From the NCBI GenBank assembly GCA_964633715.1, contig CAZWHQ010000006.1:51799-115798 (forward strand): DNA of 64,000 nucleotides. Reading direction: 5' to 3'. How positions within the stretch are numbered: the first letter of the stretch is position 1; every line of letters starts with the position of its first letter. This DNA is from JAUWVG01 sp964633715. GTDB taxonomy: Bacteria > Acidobacteriota > Aminicenantia > Aminicenantales > Aminicenantaceae. Positions 24,326-32,111 of this stretch are shown one piece after another. Under the pieces are notes generated by a model, which worked only from the letters and a program-made list of their open reading frames with translations, had not been told where the DNA came from and made no database searches. A program made the translations under genes and the position numbers.

Positions 24326-27055
24326 TTAGCGAGGGACAAGATAGGTCCCTGCGATTCTATCTTGAACACCGCGTTCAGGCGTTAAGAGAGCCAAAATTAT
24401 CCCTAGAATAAAAACACAAATTAAAGGAAGAATATCATTCCAGGGAAGAGGGATTTCACTAATCGATGAATATCTAGCAGAAAAATCCACTAAATCAGGA
24501 AAAAGGAAAAATATTCCTCTCCATAAAAATGCAGGAGACCATGCGATTATATTTCTTAAAAAAAACCGAGTCTTTGAAGCTGGAGAACCGTCCCAAATAA
24601 CAACAGATAAACCTGATATTCTGAACAATAATCCTTCTCTCAAGAGGAAGACGAAAAGTGAACTCCATATTCCTATATAAACAAGAAATTCACCAATTTT
24701 GAAAAAGAAGTGTCGTGTTGAAACCGCTTCATTGAAAAACATATACATAATGCTTAGTAAGCTTACCAGTATTGTTAGAGATGCAACCAGACGAAATCGT
24801 ATTATTGGAGTGACAATGGAGCTCTTCTTTAGTAGAGTTCTTAGATCTTCAATAAGCGATTGCAAATCTGTTTTTGGATGATCCCCAAGGTTTGTTAAGA
24901 AGGTGCGTACAGGTATTGAAATGGGCAAATTTGGAGTTTGTTGTTTTATGTCCTCAATACTTTTTAAATCACCTTCCAGTGAGGATAATGCCAAGTGTTT
25001 TATAAAAAGCGCATAGGAATTGGAATCCAATGGGTTTTCTAGAGGTCCAGGATTTTGAGAAGTTGAATCAAGATAAGGAGTTTTAAAATCGAGGATTTTC
25101 ACTTTATTTTCGGATGAGATCCACACATGATCTAATCCAAAGTGTGAGGGAAGTGATTTCTCTTTCAATTCACTTTGAATCTCTGTAGTGAGATCCAGCA
25201 GCCAATGACCCACTACTTCCCAAGGATGTTTTTTTATGAATTTTCTTAAAAGAGGCTCACCTTCTAATGCTTCATACACATCCCAGCACTCTTGAGAAGT
25301 CCGCTTCCCATTTATCCAGCGAATTCTTCTGCCGCGGCTAATGTTTTGCCTTATTTCTGAAACTGCAGGAGATCCATTCTCTTGAACATGTATCCAGACT
25401 TTTCTTTTCAATGTTTCATCATAGCCAAGAGCAATTTTTTCTATCTCACCTTCCTTGAGATATTTAAGGACCAAATAAGGTCCGATGTAATGTTTTGAAT
25501 CAACATCTGTGACAACGTCAGCAGAAATTTGAGGAAGTGATTGAATAGCTGATTGAGTCTTTCGAACCACTCGAGTTTTGGTAATCAGCTCATGTAGACC
25601 TGCATATTCATTTTTCCTCCTGGAAGATGCGAAAAGCAAAAAACCAAAAATTATGAAAAAGGCAAAACTGAAATTACTCTCAATATTTAAATAAATTAGA
25701 TCCTTAAGCCCTAAAATTTTTGTGGTAAGCACAGCAAGAAAATAGGGAACTCCGTTTATAAACGCTGAAAATATCGATGATCTGAAAACAATTCTAAGAA
25801 AACCAGGGGAAGACCTGAATAATCCTACTACCTTTAGCCTCAAAATGGCTTTACCTAAAGAAGCGCCAAAAATGCCTTCGCTTAGAATAAAATATGAGGG
25901 TAATATCCAAATAAAATGGTTATGACGTATGAATTCGGGCAAATTCAGTTGCAGCTTTTGTATTAAAGGCAGGAGAGGAAAGGTAACTGCATAACAAATG
26001 AAAAAATCGATTATTCCAGCCATAAACCTAAATTTGAGAGTTGCTGGTGTTGAAGCTGAAGAACTGTAGAGTTGTAATGATTTTTTCAAATCACTGTAGG
26101 TTGAGAAACGTGCAGAACGTTTTTTTTCGAGGCAGCGGAGTATTGTTTCAGCTAGACCTTTTGAAACTTCAGGGCGAATCTTGTTGGGAGACAAAGGCTT
26201 CTCTTGCTGAATCAGATTCATAAATTTGACGGGATTCGATTCATCGAAAAGATGCTGTCCTGTGAGAATGTAATATAATGTAGCTCCAACGGAGAAAATA
26301 TCTGACCTAACATCCAGTTCTTCTCCCCTAATCTGCTCTGGCGAAGAAAAAGAAGGTGTTCCCACAAATGAACCATTCCCTTCTGATTGACTTTCGCTTC
26401 TAGCTAGTGTGGATATAGAAAGGCCAAAATCCCCAATCTTTGTCATGCCATCTATGTCTATGAAGCAGTTCGAAGGCTTTACATCACGGTGGAGAATCCC
26501 AACTGCTTGGGCAGCCTCAAGGCCTTCTATAACCTGTAAAATCACATCCACGGCCTCAATGGGATGCAGAGGCCCCTCCTGTTTAACACGATCCTTGAGC
26601 GTGTCTCCAGGAAGAAGTTCCATTGAAATAACAAGATTTCCATCGATCTCTTCTGTCCCATAGATATAAACACTGTTTGGATGATTGAGCGATGCTGCCA
26701 AACGACCTTCACTCAAAAAGCGTTCGCGGTCTGTCTGGCTTGTGAGTGCTTGGTTCAAGATCTTAATGGCAACTCGGCGGGCGTTTTCGACATGTTCGGC
26801 CTCATAGACTTCTCCCATTCCTCCTTTACCCAATGGACGAATGATTTGATAGGGACCGAAATTCTGGCCATCTGTGAGTGAGAAATCAACTTGCTGTTTA
26901 AGGGGAGTGTCTTGAATCTTAGAAGGTGAAGCAGTCAGAGTTAGACCATCAGGACGAGGGATATCTTTTGAAACAAGAAGTGAGGTGCCACATTCGCCGC
27001 AAAATTTTACAGAATCAGGATTATTTGTTTGACACTTAGGACATTCGTTTGCCAT
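24326..27055 (-). CDS. Zinc-ribbon Ser/Thr kinase with RDD membrane domain, pseudokinase and second RDD domain
   Basis: The 909-residue protein has an unusual order: zinc ribbon (Cys5/8/19/22), active kinase (about 70-330; GKGGMGEVY, Lys98, HRDVKPSN, DFG at 209-211), RDD-type membrane domain (about 345-500; FRFMAGIIDFFICY ... GASLGKAILRLKVVG ... AGLHELITKTRVV), a second kinase-like domain (about 515-690) without glycine loop or HRD and with DFK in place of DFG, and a second RDD-like domain ending TPERGVQDRIAGTYLVP. The second kinase domain should be inactive and regulatory. It has no TPR or propeller. Codon use is more AT-rich than in the TPR kinases. Confidence 0.9.
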   Translation of the reverse strand: MANECPKCQTNNPDSVKFCGECGTSLLVSKDIPRPDGLTLTASPSKIQDTPLKQQVDFSLTDGQNFGPYQIIRPLGKGGMGEVYEAEHVENARRVAIKILNQALTSQTDRERFLSEGRLAASLNHPNSVYIYGTEEIDGNLVISMELLPGDTLKDRVKQEGPLHPIEAVDVILQVIEGLEAAQAVGILHRDVKPSNCFIDIDGMTKIGDFGLSISTLARSESQSEGNGSFVGTPSFSSPEQIRGEELDVRSDIFSVGATLYYILTGQHLFDESNPVKFMNLIQQEKPLSPNKIRPEVSKGLAETILRCLEKKRSARFSTYSDLKKSLQLYSSSASTPATLKFRFMAGIIDFFICYAVTFPLLPLIQKLQLNLPEFIRHNHFIWILPSYFILSEGIFGASLGKAILRLKVVGLFRSSPGFLRIVFRSSIFSAFINGVPYFLAVLTTKILGLKDLIYLNIESNFSFAFFIIFGFLLFASSRRKNEYAGLHELITKTRVVRKTQSAIQSLPQISADVVTDVDSKHYIGPYLVLKYLKEGEIEKIALGYDETLKRKVWIHVQENGSPAVSEIRQNISRGRRIRWINGKRTSQECWDVYEALEGEPLLRKFIKKHPWEVVGHWLLDLTTEIQSELKEKSLPSHFGLDHVWISSENKVKILDFKTPYLDSTSQNPGPLENPLDSNSYALFIKHLALSSLEGDLKSIEDIKQQTPNLPISIPVRTFLTNLGDHPKTDLQSLIEDLRTLLKKSSIVTPIIRFRLVASLTILVSLLSIMYMFFNEAVSTRHFFFKIGEFLVYIGIWSSLFVFLLREGLLFRISGLSVVIWDGSPASKTRFFLRNIIAWSPAFLWRGIFFLFPDLVDFSARYSSISEIPLPWNDILPLICVFILGIILALLTPERGVQDRIAGTYLVPR

Positions 27056-27080
27056 TGTCCCTCTTTTCTAATGTTGTATA

Positions 27081-27109
27081 AAAGTATAAATTTCGAGAAA
27101 GAGTGTTAA
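27081..27109 (-). promoter_or_regulatory. Kinase-type promoter upstream of the 24326-27055 kinase
   Basis: Minus strand: TTAACA, 17 bases ending AAATTTA, TACTTT. The weakest match of the six related promoters. Confidence 0.6.
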
Positions 27110-27134
27110 ATATGAATGTTGCCTATTTATTCTA

Positions 27135-27377
27135 TCATTCAACTTTAGAAACACCACTTTCATCCACTTTAAAACTGTAAGATGATTCTCTTCCTGCTGA
27201 CCAGCTCGCTTTCTCCCAGGCACAACCATGAAGGCTCTTCATTTCCACTCCTTTTTCTGTCACGGTTACAATGATTTCGAAATCTGCGAGTTTTTCTTGT
27301 GCTTTGATTGCAGAGAAAGAAAACAGAAGCACTCCTACCGCTGAAACTATCAAAAATACATGAAAAAATTTCTTCAC
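27135..27377 (-). CDS. Small secreted protein, unknown
   Basis: An 80-residue protein starting at a GTG that follows AAGGAGGG; the open frame upstream to a TTG at 27395 would swallow that ribosome-binding site. Residues 1-26 are a signal peptide (KKFFHVFLIVSAVGVLLFSF ... IKAQ). The mature part is about 54 residues with one cysteine in SLHGCAWEKASWSAG and a beta-type start (FEIIVTVTEKGVEMKSL). I do not recognise the family. It lies between two kinase genes in the same direction and just behind the 27461 kinase and its tail remnant; it may be a ligand or accessory protein of a kinase (inference). Confidence 0.6.
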   Translation of the reverse strand: MKKFFHVFLIVSAVGVLLFSFSAIKAQEKLADFEIIVTVTEKGVEMKSLHGCAWEKASWSAGRESSYSFKVDESGVSKVE

Positions 27378-27411
27378 TTTTCCCTCCTTCCTCAATTAAT
27401 TTAATACAGAA

Positions 27412-27460
27412 AGCCTTTTTTTGGCATCATCGACTTCAGGCAGGCCGGATCGTGGTTTAG
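27412..27460 (-). pseudogene. Kinase C-terminal tail fragment (GLPEVDDAKKRL)
   Basis: Read on the minus strand this encodes GLPEVDDAKKRLSV, the end seen in the TPR kinases at 11239 and 15164. It starts directly at the stop codon of the 27461 kinase, and a one-base shift puts it out of frame with that gene. The TAG stop of that kinase lies where the tails have a TGG Trp codon. Confidence 0.75.
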
Positions 27461-29941
27461 CTACTCCAGATTCAACTTCTTCAGCAGGGTTTTGAACCGC
27501 GGTTCATCTCGCAGGATGTCAAACAAAGGATCCAAATGAATGAATAAGATCCAATAGTTGCGATTTTCATAGGCTTTTTCCAACCAATCCAGAGATTTAT
27601 CCATATCTCCCAAACTGCTGTAGATTTGAGCCCAACCTAAAGCAGGGATATTATTCTGCATGGAATATGTAATAAGCTCATCGAACACATTTAATGCGGC
27701 CTCTTTATTGCCGTTTCCAACATAGGCCTTGGCCAAAGTGGCTGCATATTGACCTTTTCCTCCCGATAGTTCATAGCATTTTTTAAGTTCTACGATTGCG
27801 TCTTCATAGTTTTGCTGATAGAGATAGATACTTCCCAATAGAAAAGGTGATAAATAGGAATCGGGTGCAATTTCATACAATTTCTGACTTTGTTCCAAGG
27901 CTTTGTCGTACTGTTTATTAAAAAGCAAAAGTTGTCCCAGGCTGTAACTGGGCGCCAGTGAAATCGGATCCAATTCATAGGCTCTTCTTGCTTCTCTAAC
28001 AGCCTCATCTTTGCGCCCTAATGTCATCAGAAGATCTGAGTACCATTGATGGGCTGTGGCATATCCTGGATTAAGCTTTATGGCGCGCTTGAATTCTTTT
28101 TCGGCGGCTGCATAGTCTAATTCGTAAAAGTATTTCACTTGAGCTAATGGAGTATGGGCTTCGCCCAATGTAGGGTTTAATTCAAGAGCTTTTAAGGCAT
28201 ACTTCTCAGTTTGTTGAACAGCCTCATCTGGGGGGAGCTGTCCCTGTAATGCAAACAGGGCATAGCAGTTGGCTAATCCGACATAGGCTAGGGCAAAGTC
28301 AGGATCTTTATCGATGGCCCGTTGAAAATATTCAACTCCTTTTTTCGTTCCTTCTTCTATTCGTTTTTCCCAAAAAAAAAGTCCTTGGAGATAAAATTTA
28401 TAGGCCTCTGAATTGGAAGTGAACTGTCTAGTCAGGCGAATCTGATCTTTCTTCTTCAATTTCAAGCCAAGGTTTTCTGCGATGTTTTTTGAAATGTCTC
28501 CATGGATCCCCTGAATCTCTGAAAGCGTCAATGGGTCATATTGATGGCCCCACAGGAGGCTGCTTTCGGACACCGTAACCAGTTCGGTGCTGACCCCTAG
28601 ATCATTTCCCTTGTGTGTCAACTGGCTGATGAGAAGAGCATCGACTCCGAGTTCCTGACCGACAACCTGAGCAATTATCGGCTCTTCATTATCTTTGTAT
28701 GTGCTGACAGAATTCCATGAGATCACTGTCTCTAGTCTGGACAATGGGGTTAGACTGTTGATTATGTTCCTTGCTATTCCCTCGCAAACATATTCCAACT
28801 CTTGATTTTCGCTGATTAATTCAAAAGGCATCACGGCGATTGAGTCGATAGTATCACTGCCCTTAAAAAAACCGAGAGGGCCGAGTGCGAAAAGCGATAG
28901 TGCTAATATGGTGAGAATAGGATAAAGATAGATTTTCTTTATTTTGGATAATCTTGCTTTAAGGGGTCTTTTTTTTACTTTATCAGGTTTGAAGCCTTCT
29001 GAAACAGCGTTTAAATCTAATAACAAGTCATCCAGATTTTCGTAGCGGTTTTCAGGTTTTTTAGCCAGGGCGGTGTCGACAATCTTTTCTAAATCGACAG
29101 GTAGATCAGGGCGATGCTTCCTCAGTGGCAGCGGTTCCTCGTTGATAACGGCGTTCATCATGGAGTGTTCGTGCTCTTCTCTGAAAGGAAGGCTTCCGGT
29201 CAGCATTTCGTAGAGGACAACGCCTGCCGACCAGATGTCCGTGCGCAAGTCGACTGCCTCTCCCCGTGCCTGCTCTGGAGACATGTAGGCCACCGTACCC
29301 ATTGTAGCCCCTGTCTTTGTCATACGGACCTGTCCGCTGAGTTTGGCAATCCCGAAGTCTACGATCTTGACGATCCCATCCGGTGTGACCATAATGTTGG
29401 CCGGTTTTATGTCTCTGTGAACGATGCCTTCCTTATGTGCCTTGTTTAAACCCTGGGCAAGTTGGGAAGCTATGTCCAGAGCTTCCTGTTGGGAGATGGG
29501 TTCTTTCTCGATTTTGTCCTTGAGGCTTTCTCCCTCGTAATAGGCCATGGCAATAAACACTTGACCTTCTTCGGTTTCGCTGATTTCGTGAATAGTGCAG
29601 ACATTGGGATGGTCAAGGGCTGAAGCAGCTTGGGCTTCTTGCTCGAAGCGCTCTTTGGCCTCAGGGTCATCGGTCAGTTGCTGGGAGAGAAATTTAAGCG
29701 CGACCGTTCGTTTAAGCCGGATATCTTCTGCCTTATAGACTTTTCCCATCCCGCCTTTACCGAGAATTCCAAGTATTTTGTACTTGCCGGCGATGATATT
29801 ACCCTCGGCTACACAATAGGCAGTTGTCTGAAGTGTTTTTGTCTGTGAGATCGGCAAATCCGAGTCAGATAGAGGAATTGCGCACTCCTTGCAGAATTTA
29901 GAATCATCCGGATTATTTGTCTGACACTGCGGGCATTCCAT
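27461..29941 (-). CDS. Zinc-ribbon Ser/Thr protein kinase with TolB-like and TPR sensor domains
   Basis: An 826-residue receptor kinase. Zinc ribbon CPQC/CKEC (Cys3, Cys6, Cys17, Cys20); kinase domain about 54-310 with GKGGMGKVY, Lys83, HRDIKPAN (175-182), DFG (195-197) and VAYMSPEQA; membrane helix at about 333-355; TolB-like domain (SIAVMPFELISENQELEYVC) and about eight TPR units. It is shorter than the other TPR kinases and ends FKTLLKKLNLE, followed by a broken copy of the usual GLPEVDDAKKRL tail. The tail may have been lost by the TAG mutation and a frameshift. Confidence 0.93.
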   Translation of the reverse strand: MECPQCQTNNPDDSKFCKECAIPLSDSDLPISQTKTLQTTAYCVAEGNIIAGKYKILGILGKGGMGKVYKAEDIRLKRTVALKFLSQQLTDDPEAKERFEQEAQAASALDHPNVCTIHEISETEEGQVFIAMAYYEGESLKDKIEKEPISQQEALDIASQLAQGLNKAHKEGIVHRDIKPANIMVTPDGIVKIVDFGIAKLSGQVRMTKTGATMGTVAYMSPEQARGEAVDLRTDIWSAGVVLYEMLTGSLPFREEHEHSMMNAVINEEPLPLRKHRPDLPVDLEKIVDTALAKKPENRYENLDDLLLDLNAVSEGFKPDKVKKRPLKARLSKIKKIYLYPILTILALSLFALGPLGFFKGSDTIDSIAVMPFELISENQELEYVCEGIARNIINSLTPLSRLETVISWNSVSTYKDNEEPIIAQVVGQELGVDALLISQLTHKGNDLGVSTELVTVSESSLLWGHQYDPLTLSEIQGIHGDISKNIAENLGLKLKKKDQIRLTRQFTSNSEAYKFYLQGLFFWEKRIEEGTKKGVEYFQRAIDKDPDFALAYVGLANCYALFALQGQLPPDEAVQQTEKYALKALELNPTLGEAHTPLAQVKYFYELDYAAAEKEFKRAIKLNPGYATAHQWYSDLLMTLGRKDEAVREARRAYELDPISLAPSYSLGQLLLFNKQYDKALEQSQKLYEIAPDSYLSPFLLGSIYLYQQNYEDAIVELKKCYELSGGKGQYAATLAKAYVGNGNKEAALNVFDELITYSMQNNIPALGWAQIYSSLGDMDKSLDWLEKAYENRNYWILFIHLDPLFDILRDEPRFKTLLKKLNLE

Positions 29942-29969
29942 GCTTTCGTCCCTTATGCGAATCGATACT

Positions 29970-29998
29970 AGAATATTTATTTAGAGGAAAAGTGTCAA
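29970..29998 (-). promoter_or_regulatory. Kinase-type promoter upstream of the 27461-29941 kinase
   Basis: Minus strand: TTGACA, 17 bases ending AAATAAA, TATTCT. Confidence 0.72.
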
Positions 29999-30010
29999 AT
30001 GGTCAATTAA

Positions 30011-30032
30011 TTGGGGACTGTCCCCACTTTTT
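30011..30032. repeat. GGGGAC palindromic repeat, copy 4
   Basis: TTGGGGACTGTCCCCACTTT plus TT, between the kinase promoter and the RelB-like antitoxin gene. Confidence 0.7.
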
Positions 30033-30179
30033 ACATAAAGTCACTGAGAAAAAGAGATGGAATCCTACGTCCCTAAGAATAGAGCAAAGATATTATAAGG
30101 GAGAATTGACTTTATTCTTATGGATGGTTAAAATATGTATTGCAAATGTCATTACAATAGCATTACAAGGGAGATAAGT

Positions 30180-30440
30180 ATGGCAAAAACAGCAACCATT
30201 CAAGCAAGAATTGATCCCGAAATTAAAGCAAAAGCACTCAAAGTGCTTCACACTTTAAATATATCCATGTCTGAAGCTATAGCTCTCTATTTGACTCAAG
30301 TAACCTTGCATAACGGAATTCCATTTGAAATAAAGATCCCGAATACTTTAACGGCCAAAACTCTGCGGAAATCTAAAACGGGAAAGGATCTCCATGAAGT
30401 ATCCACAACAGATGATCTCGTTAATGAATTGGAAAATTGA
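30180..30440 (+). CDS. RelB/DinJ-type antitoxin
   Basis: An 86-residue protein with the RelB/DinJ ribbon-helix-helix (AKTATIQARIDPEIKAKALK, then VLHTLNISMSEAIALYLTQV) followed by GIPFEIKIPN, the family signature for DinJ. AAGGGAG six bases upstream supports the ATG. The following toxin frame overlaps its stop by three bases but is truncated, so the antitoxin seems to persist without an active partner here. Confidence 0.85.
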   Translation: MAKTATIQARIDPEIKAKALKVLHTLNISMSEAIALYLTQVTLHNGIPFEIKIPNTLTAKTLRKSKTGKDLHEVSTTDDLVNELEN

Positions 30441-30544
30441 AGATCTATTACACCACCCAATTTAAGAAAGATTACAAAAGGATTAAAAAACAGCAAAGAG
30501 ATATTAGTAAGCTCATATCTGTTATTGACCAAATCACATTCTGA
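30437..30544 (+). pseudogene. Truncated YafQ/RelE-type toxin
   Basis: From a TTG overlapping the antitoxin stop, 35 codons read KIYYTTQFKKDYKRIKKQQR and then DISKLISVIDQIT before a TGA. This is the typical first third of YafQ; the catalytic C-terminal part (conserved basic and His residues) is absent. About 20 bases behind the break the kinase-tail fragment begins, so the toxin was probably cut off by the rearrangement. Confidence 0.75.
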
Positions 30545-30567
30545 ATTGTTCAAGAAATGAGTCGGAA

Positions 30568-30644
30568 ATAAAATCAGTTTTTGTTTGGCATCGTCAATTT
30601 CTGGAAGTCCGGGATCGGCGTTTTTCCTTGCTTCCAAAAATTCG
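30568..30644 (-). pseudogene. Kinase C-terminal tail fragment
   Basis: The minus strand reads EFLEARKNADPGLPEIDDAK and then QKL, equivalent to the FLELWKNADPGLPEKDDAKARL end of the 15164 kinase. It begins right after the vapC stop codon and runs towards the broken yafQ. No kinase gene is attached. Confidence 0.8.
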
Positions 30645-31046
30645 TTATCTCAACCAATTCTCTAAACGTAAATTTTTGACGCGCTTAAACTCTTTTATGT
30701 TATTCGTAACAAAAGTCAAATTATAGGCCGTGGCTTGAGAAGCGAGCAATAAATCCATTGGGCCTATAGGCGTCCCTTTCGATTCTAATTCTTCCCTGAT
30801 TTTTCCATAATAGGAAGCTGCCCTTTGGTCGAAATCCAAGAGGCAGAATGGTATGAGAAATTCAAGGATAGCGATTCTATTCTGGTGCGCATTTTGACTT
30901 CGTTCTGCTCCATAATTGAGTTCAGCTATGGTGATAGACGAAATGGATATTTCATCAGGATGCTTTGAGCGCAGCATATCAAGGACAGGAGAAGATCGCC
31001 TATTGATAATATAAATACATATGTTTGTATCTAATAAGTATTTCAT
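30645..31046 (-). CDS. vapC: VapC-type PIN-domain toxin
   Basis: A 133-residue PIN ribonuclease of the VapC/FitB type: YLLDTNICIYIINRRSSPVL holds the first Asp, TIAELNYGAERS the Glu, and GTPIGPMDLLLASQATAYNL the later Asp, ending in LTFVTNNIKEFKRVKNLRLE. All four acidic positions are present, so it should be active, most likely against tRNA. It overlaps vapB by four bases. A fragment of a second copy of this gene lies at 24174. Confidence 0.9.
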   Translation of the reverse strand: MKYLLDTNICIYIINRRSSPVLDMLRSKHPDEISISSITIAELNYGAERSQNAHQNRIAILEFLIPFCLLDFDQRAASYYGKIREELESKGTPIGPMDLLLASQATAYNLTFVTNNIKEFKRVKNLRLENWLR

Positions 31047-31279
31047 TTAATCGGTTGCCGCTTTTCATACGTCCCTTGATCCCTTTTAAAATCGAAAAAA
31101 TCGCTGGAGAATTTATGAAGGCTGTCGATAAGCGGCTGCCATGGATCTTTGTCCTTAGGAATAAGAATGACAACTCCATCGATTTTTTTTATAAAGACTT
31201 CGTTTCCTGAAAGAGAATATTCTTTTGGAAGCCTTACGGCCTGGCTGCGGCCGTTTTTGAATAATTTCGCTGTATCCAT
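31043..31279 (-). CDS. vapB: VapB-type (AbrB-fold) antitoxin
   Basis: A 78-residue protein with a SpoVT/AbrB N-terminal domain (DTAKLFKNGRSQAVRLPKEY, then SLSGNEVFIKKIDGVVILIP) and a C-terminal tail (PLIDSLHKFSSDFFDFKRDQ) that would fill the VapC groove. The frame stays open up to 31318, but GAGAGG before the ATG at 31279 and the operator just upstream fix the start. Confidence 0.9.
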   Translation of the reverse strand: MDTAKLFKNGRSQAVRLPKEYSLSGNEVFIKKIDGVVILIPKDKDPWQPLIDSLHKFSSDFFDFKRDQGTYEKRQPIK

Positions 31280-31290
31280 CTTATCCTCTC

Positions 31291-31320
31291 CTATGGTATA
31301 TACCACAGTATATACCATAG
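31291..31320. promoter_or_regulatory. vapBC operator: perfect 13-bp inverted repeat
   Basis: CTATGGTATATAC (31291-31303) and GTATATACCATAG (31308-31320) are perfect inverted arms with a four-base spacer, 12 bases before the vapB start. This is the expected kind of site for a VapB dimer pair. Confidence 0.8.
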
Positions 31321-31503
31321 TTCAATAATGATCAATCACTGTCCTGTTAAGATTCCGGTACTTGAATAGACGTATCTGACGTCGAAAATTCTCAAATTGT
31401 ATTTTTCTTATCGCATCAGTACTCCAAATTTACTTGAAATGTTATGAGAGAGTCCTTAATAATATAGATGTGTCAAAAAAAATACTGAAAAGAGTCAGAA
31501 TAG

Positions 31504-32019
31504 ATGTCTAAAAAGGAAATGCACTACCTGAAACCGATTCAGCAGAAAATCAGGATCGATGTTTCGTCCGAAAAGGTTTGGGAGGTAATCTCAAGTCCTG
31601 GGAATTTGGAATATTGCCACCCTTTTTGTGAATCGAATCCTGTGGATAAATGGCCGGGAAAGGATTCTATCGATTATGTGTGTTACTACAATGGTTCAAA
31701 ATTCGTAAGAAATTTTACTGAATGGAATGAAGGTATTGGATATGAGCTGAATATTGGAGAAAAAGATGGGAGGAAATCCAAGGTTGTTTGGTGGATCGAT
31801 AAAATAGATGACACCTCATCCTATCTGAACATTACGATCTATCCCCATGACATAACGCGGTATCCCTCGTTTGTCAAACCGATTATCTATTATCTCTATA
31901 TAAAACCCTCCCTTCACAAATACCTTTCATCGGTCTTAAGGGGTTTTCAGTGGTATATCACGACAGGTAAACGGGTGAGAAAAAATCAATTTGGTACACA
32001 CAAATGGTTTTCAATCTGA
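31504..32019 (+). CDS. SRPBCC-family (START-like) protein
   Basis: A 171-residue protein with the SRPBCC opening (IQQKIRIDVSSEKVWEVISS, then PGNLEYCHPFCESNPVDKWP) and a central KVVWWIDKIDDTSSYLNITI strand pair, the usual order of polyketide-cyclase/START-like ligand-binding proteins. No catalytic residue can be named. No clear ribosome-binding site precedes 31504; an ATG at 31516 is the alternative. It diverges from vapBC, and its 3' end occurs again as part of the scar at 24174, so it belongs to the duplicated cassette. Confidence 0.75.
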   Translation: MSKKEMHYLKPIQQKIRIDVSSEKVWEVISSPGNLEYCHPFCESNPVDKWPGKDSIDYVCYYNGSKFVRNFTEWNEGIGYELNIGEKDGRKSKVVWWIDKIDDTSSYLNITIYPHDITRYPSFVKPIIYYLYIKPSLHKYLSSVLRGFQWYITTGKRVRKNQFGTHKWFSI

Positions 32020-32035
32020 TCTTGGCAGCTTCTGA

Positions 32036-32104
32036 TTAACGTATATCAGCCAGCCGCTTCTTTGTTTCGTCAACTTCAGGGAGGGTGGGATTGGCGTTTT
32101 TCTC
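32036..32104 (-). pseudogene. Kinase C-terminal tail fragment
   Basis: Minus strand: EKNANPTLPEVDETKKRLAD and a TAA stop. It starts about seven bases after the stop codon of the DUF885 gene and runs to the 3' end of the SRPBCC gene. It has the same direction as the tail at 30568, so the vapBC-SRPBCC segment is bracketed by direct copies. Confidence 0.8.
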
Positions 32105-32111
32105 TGGGGAT

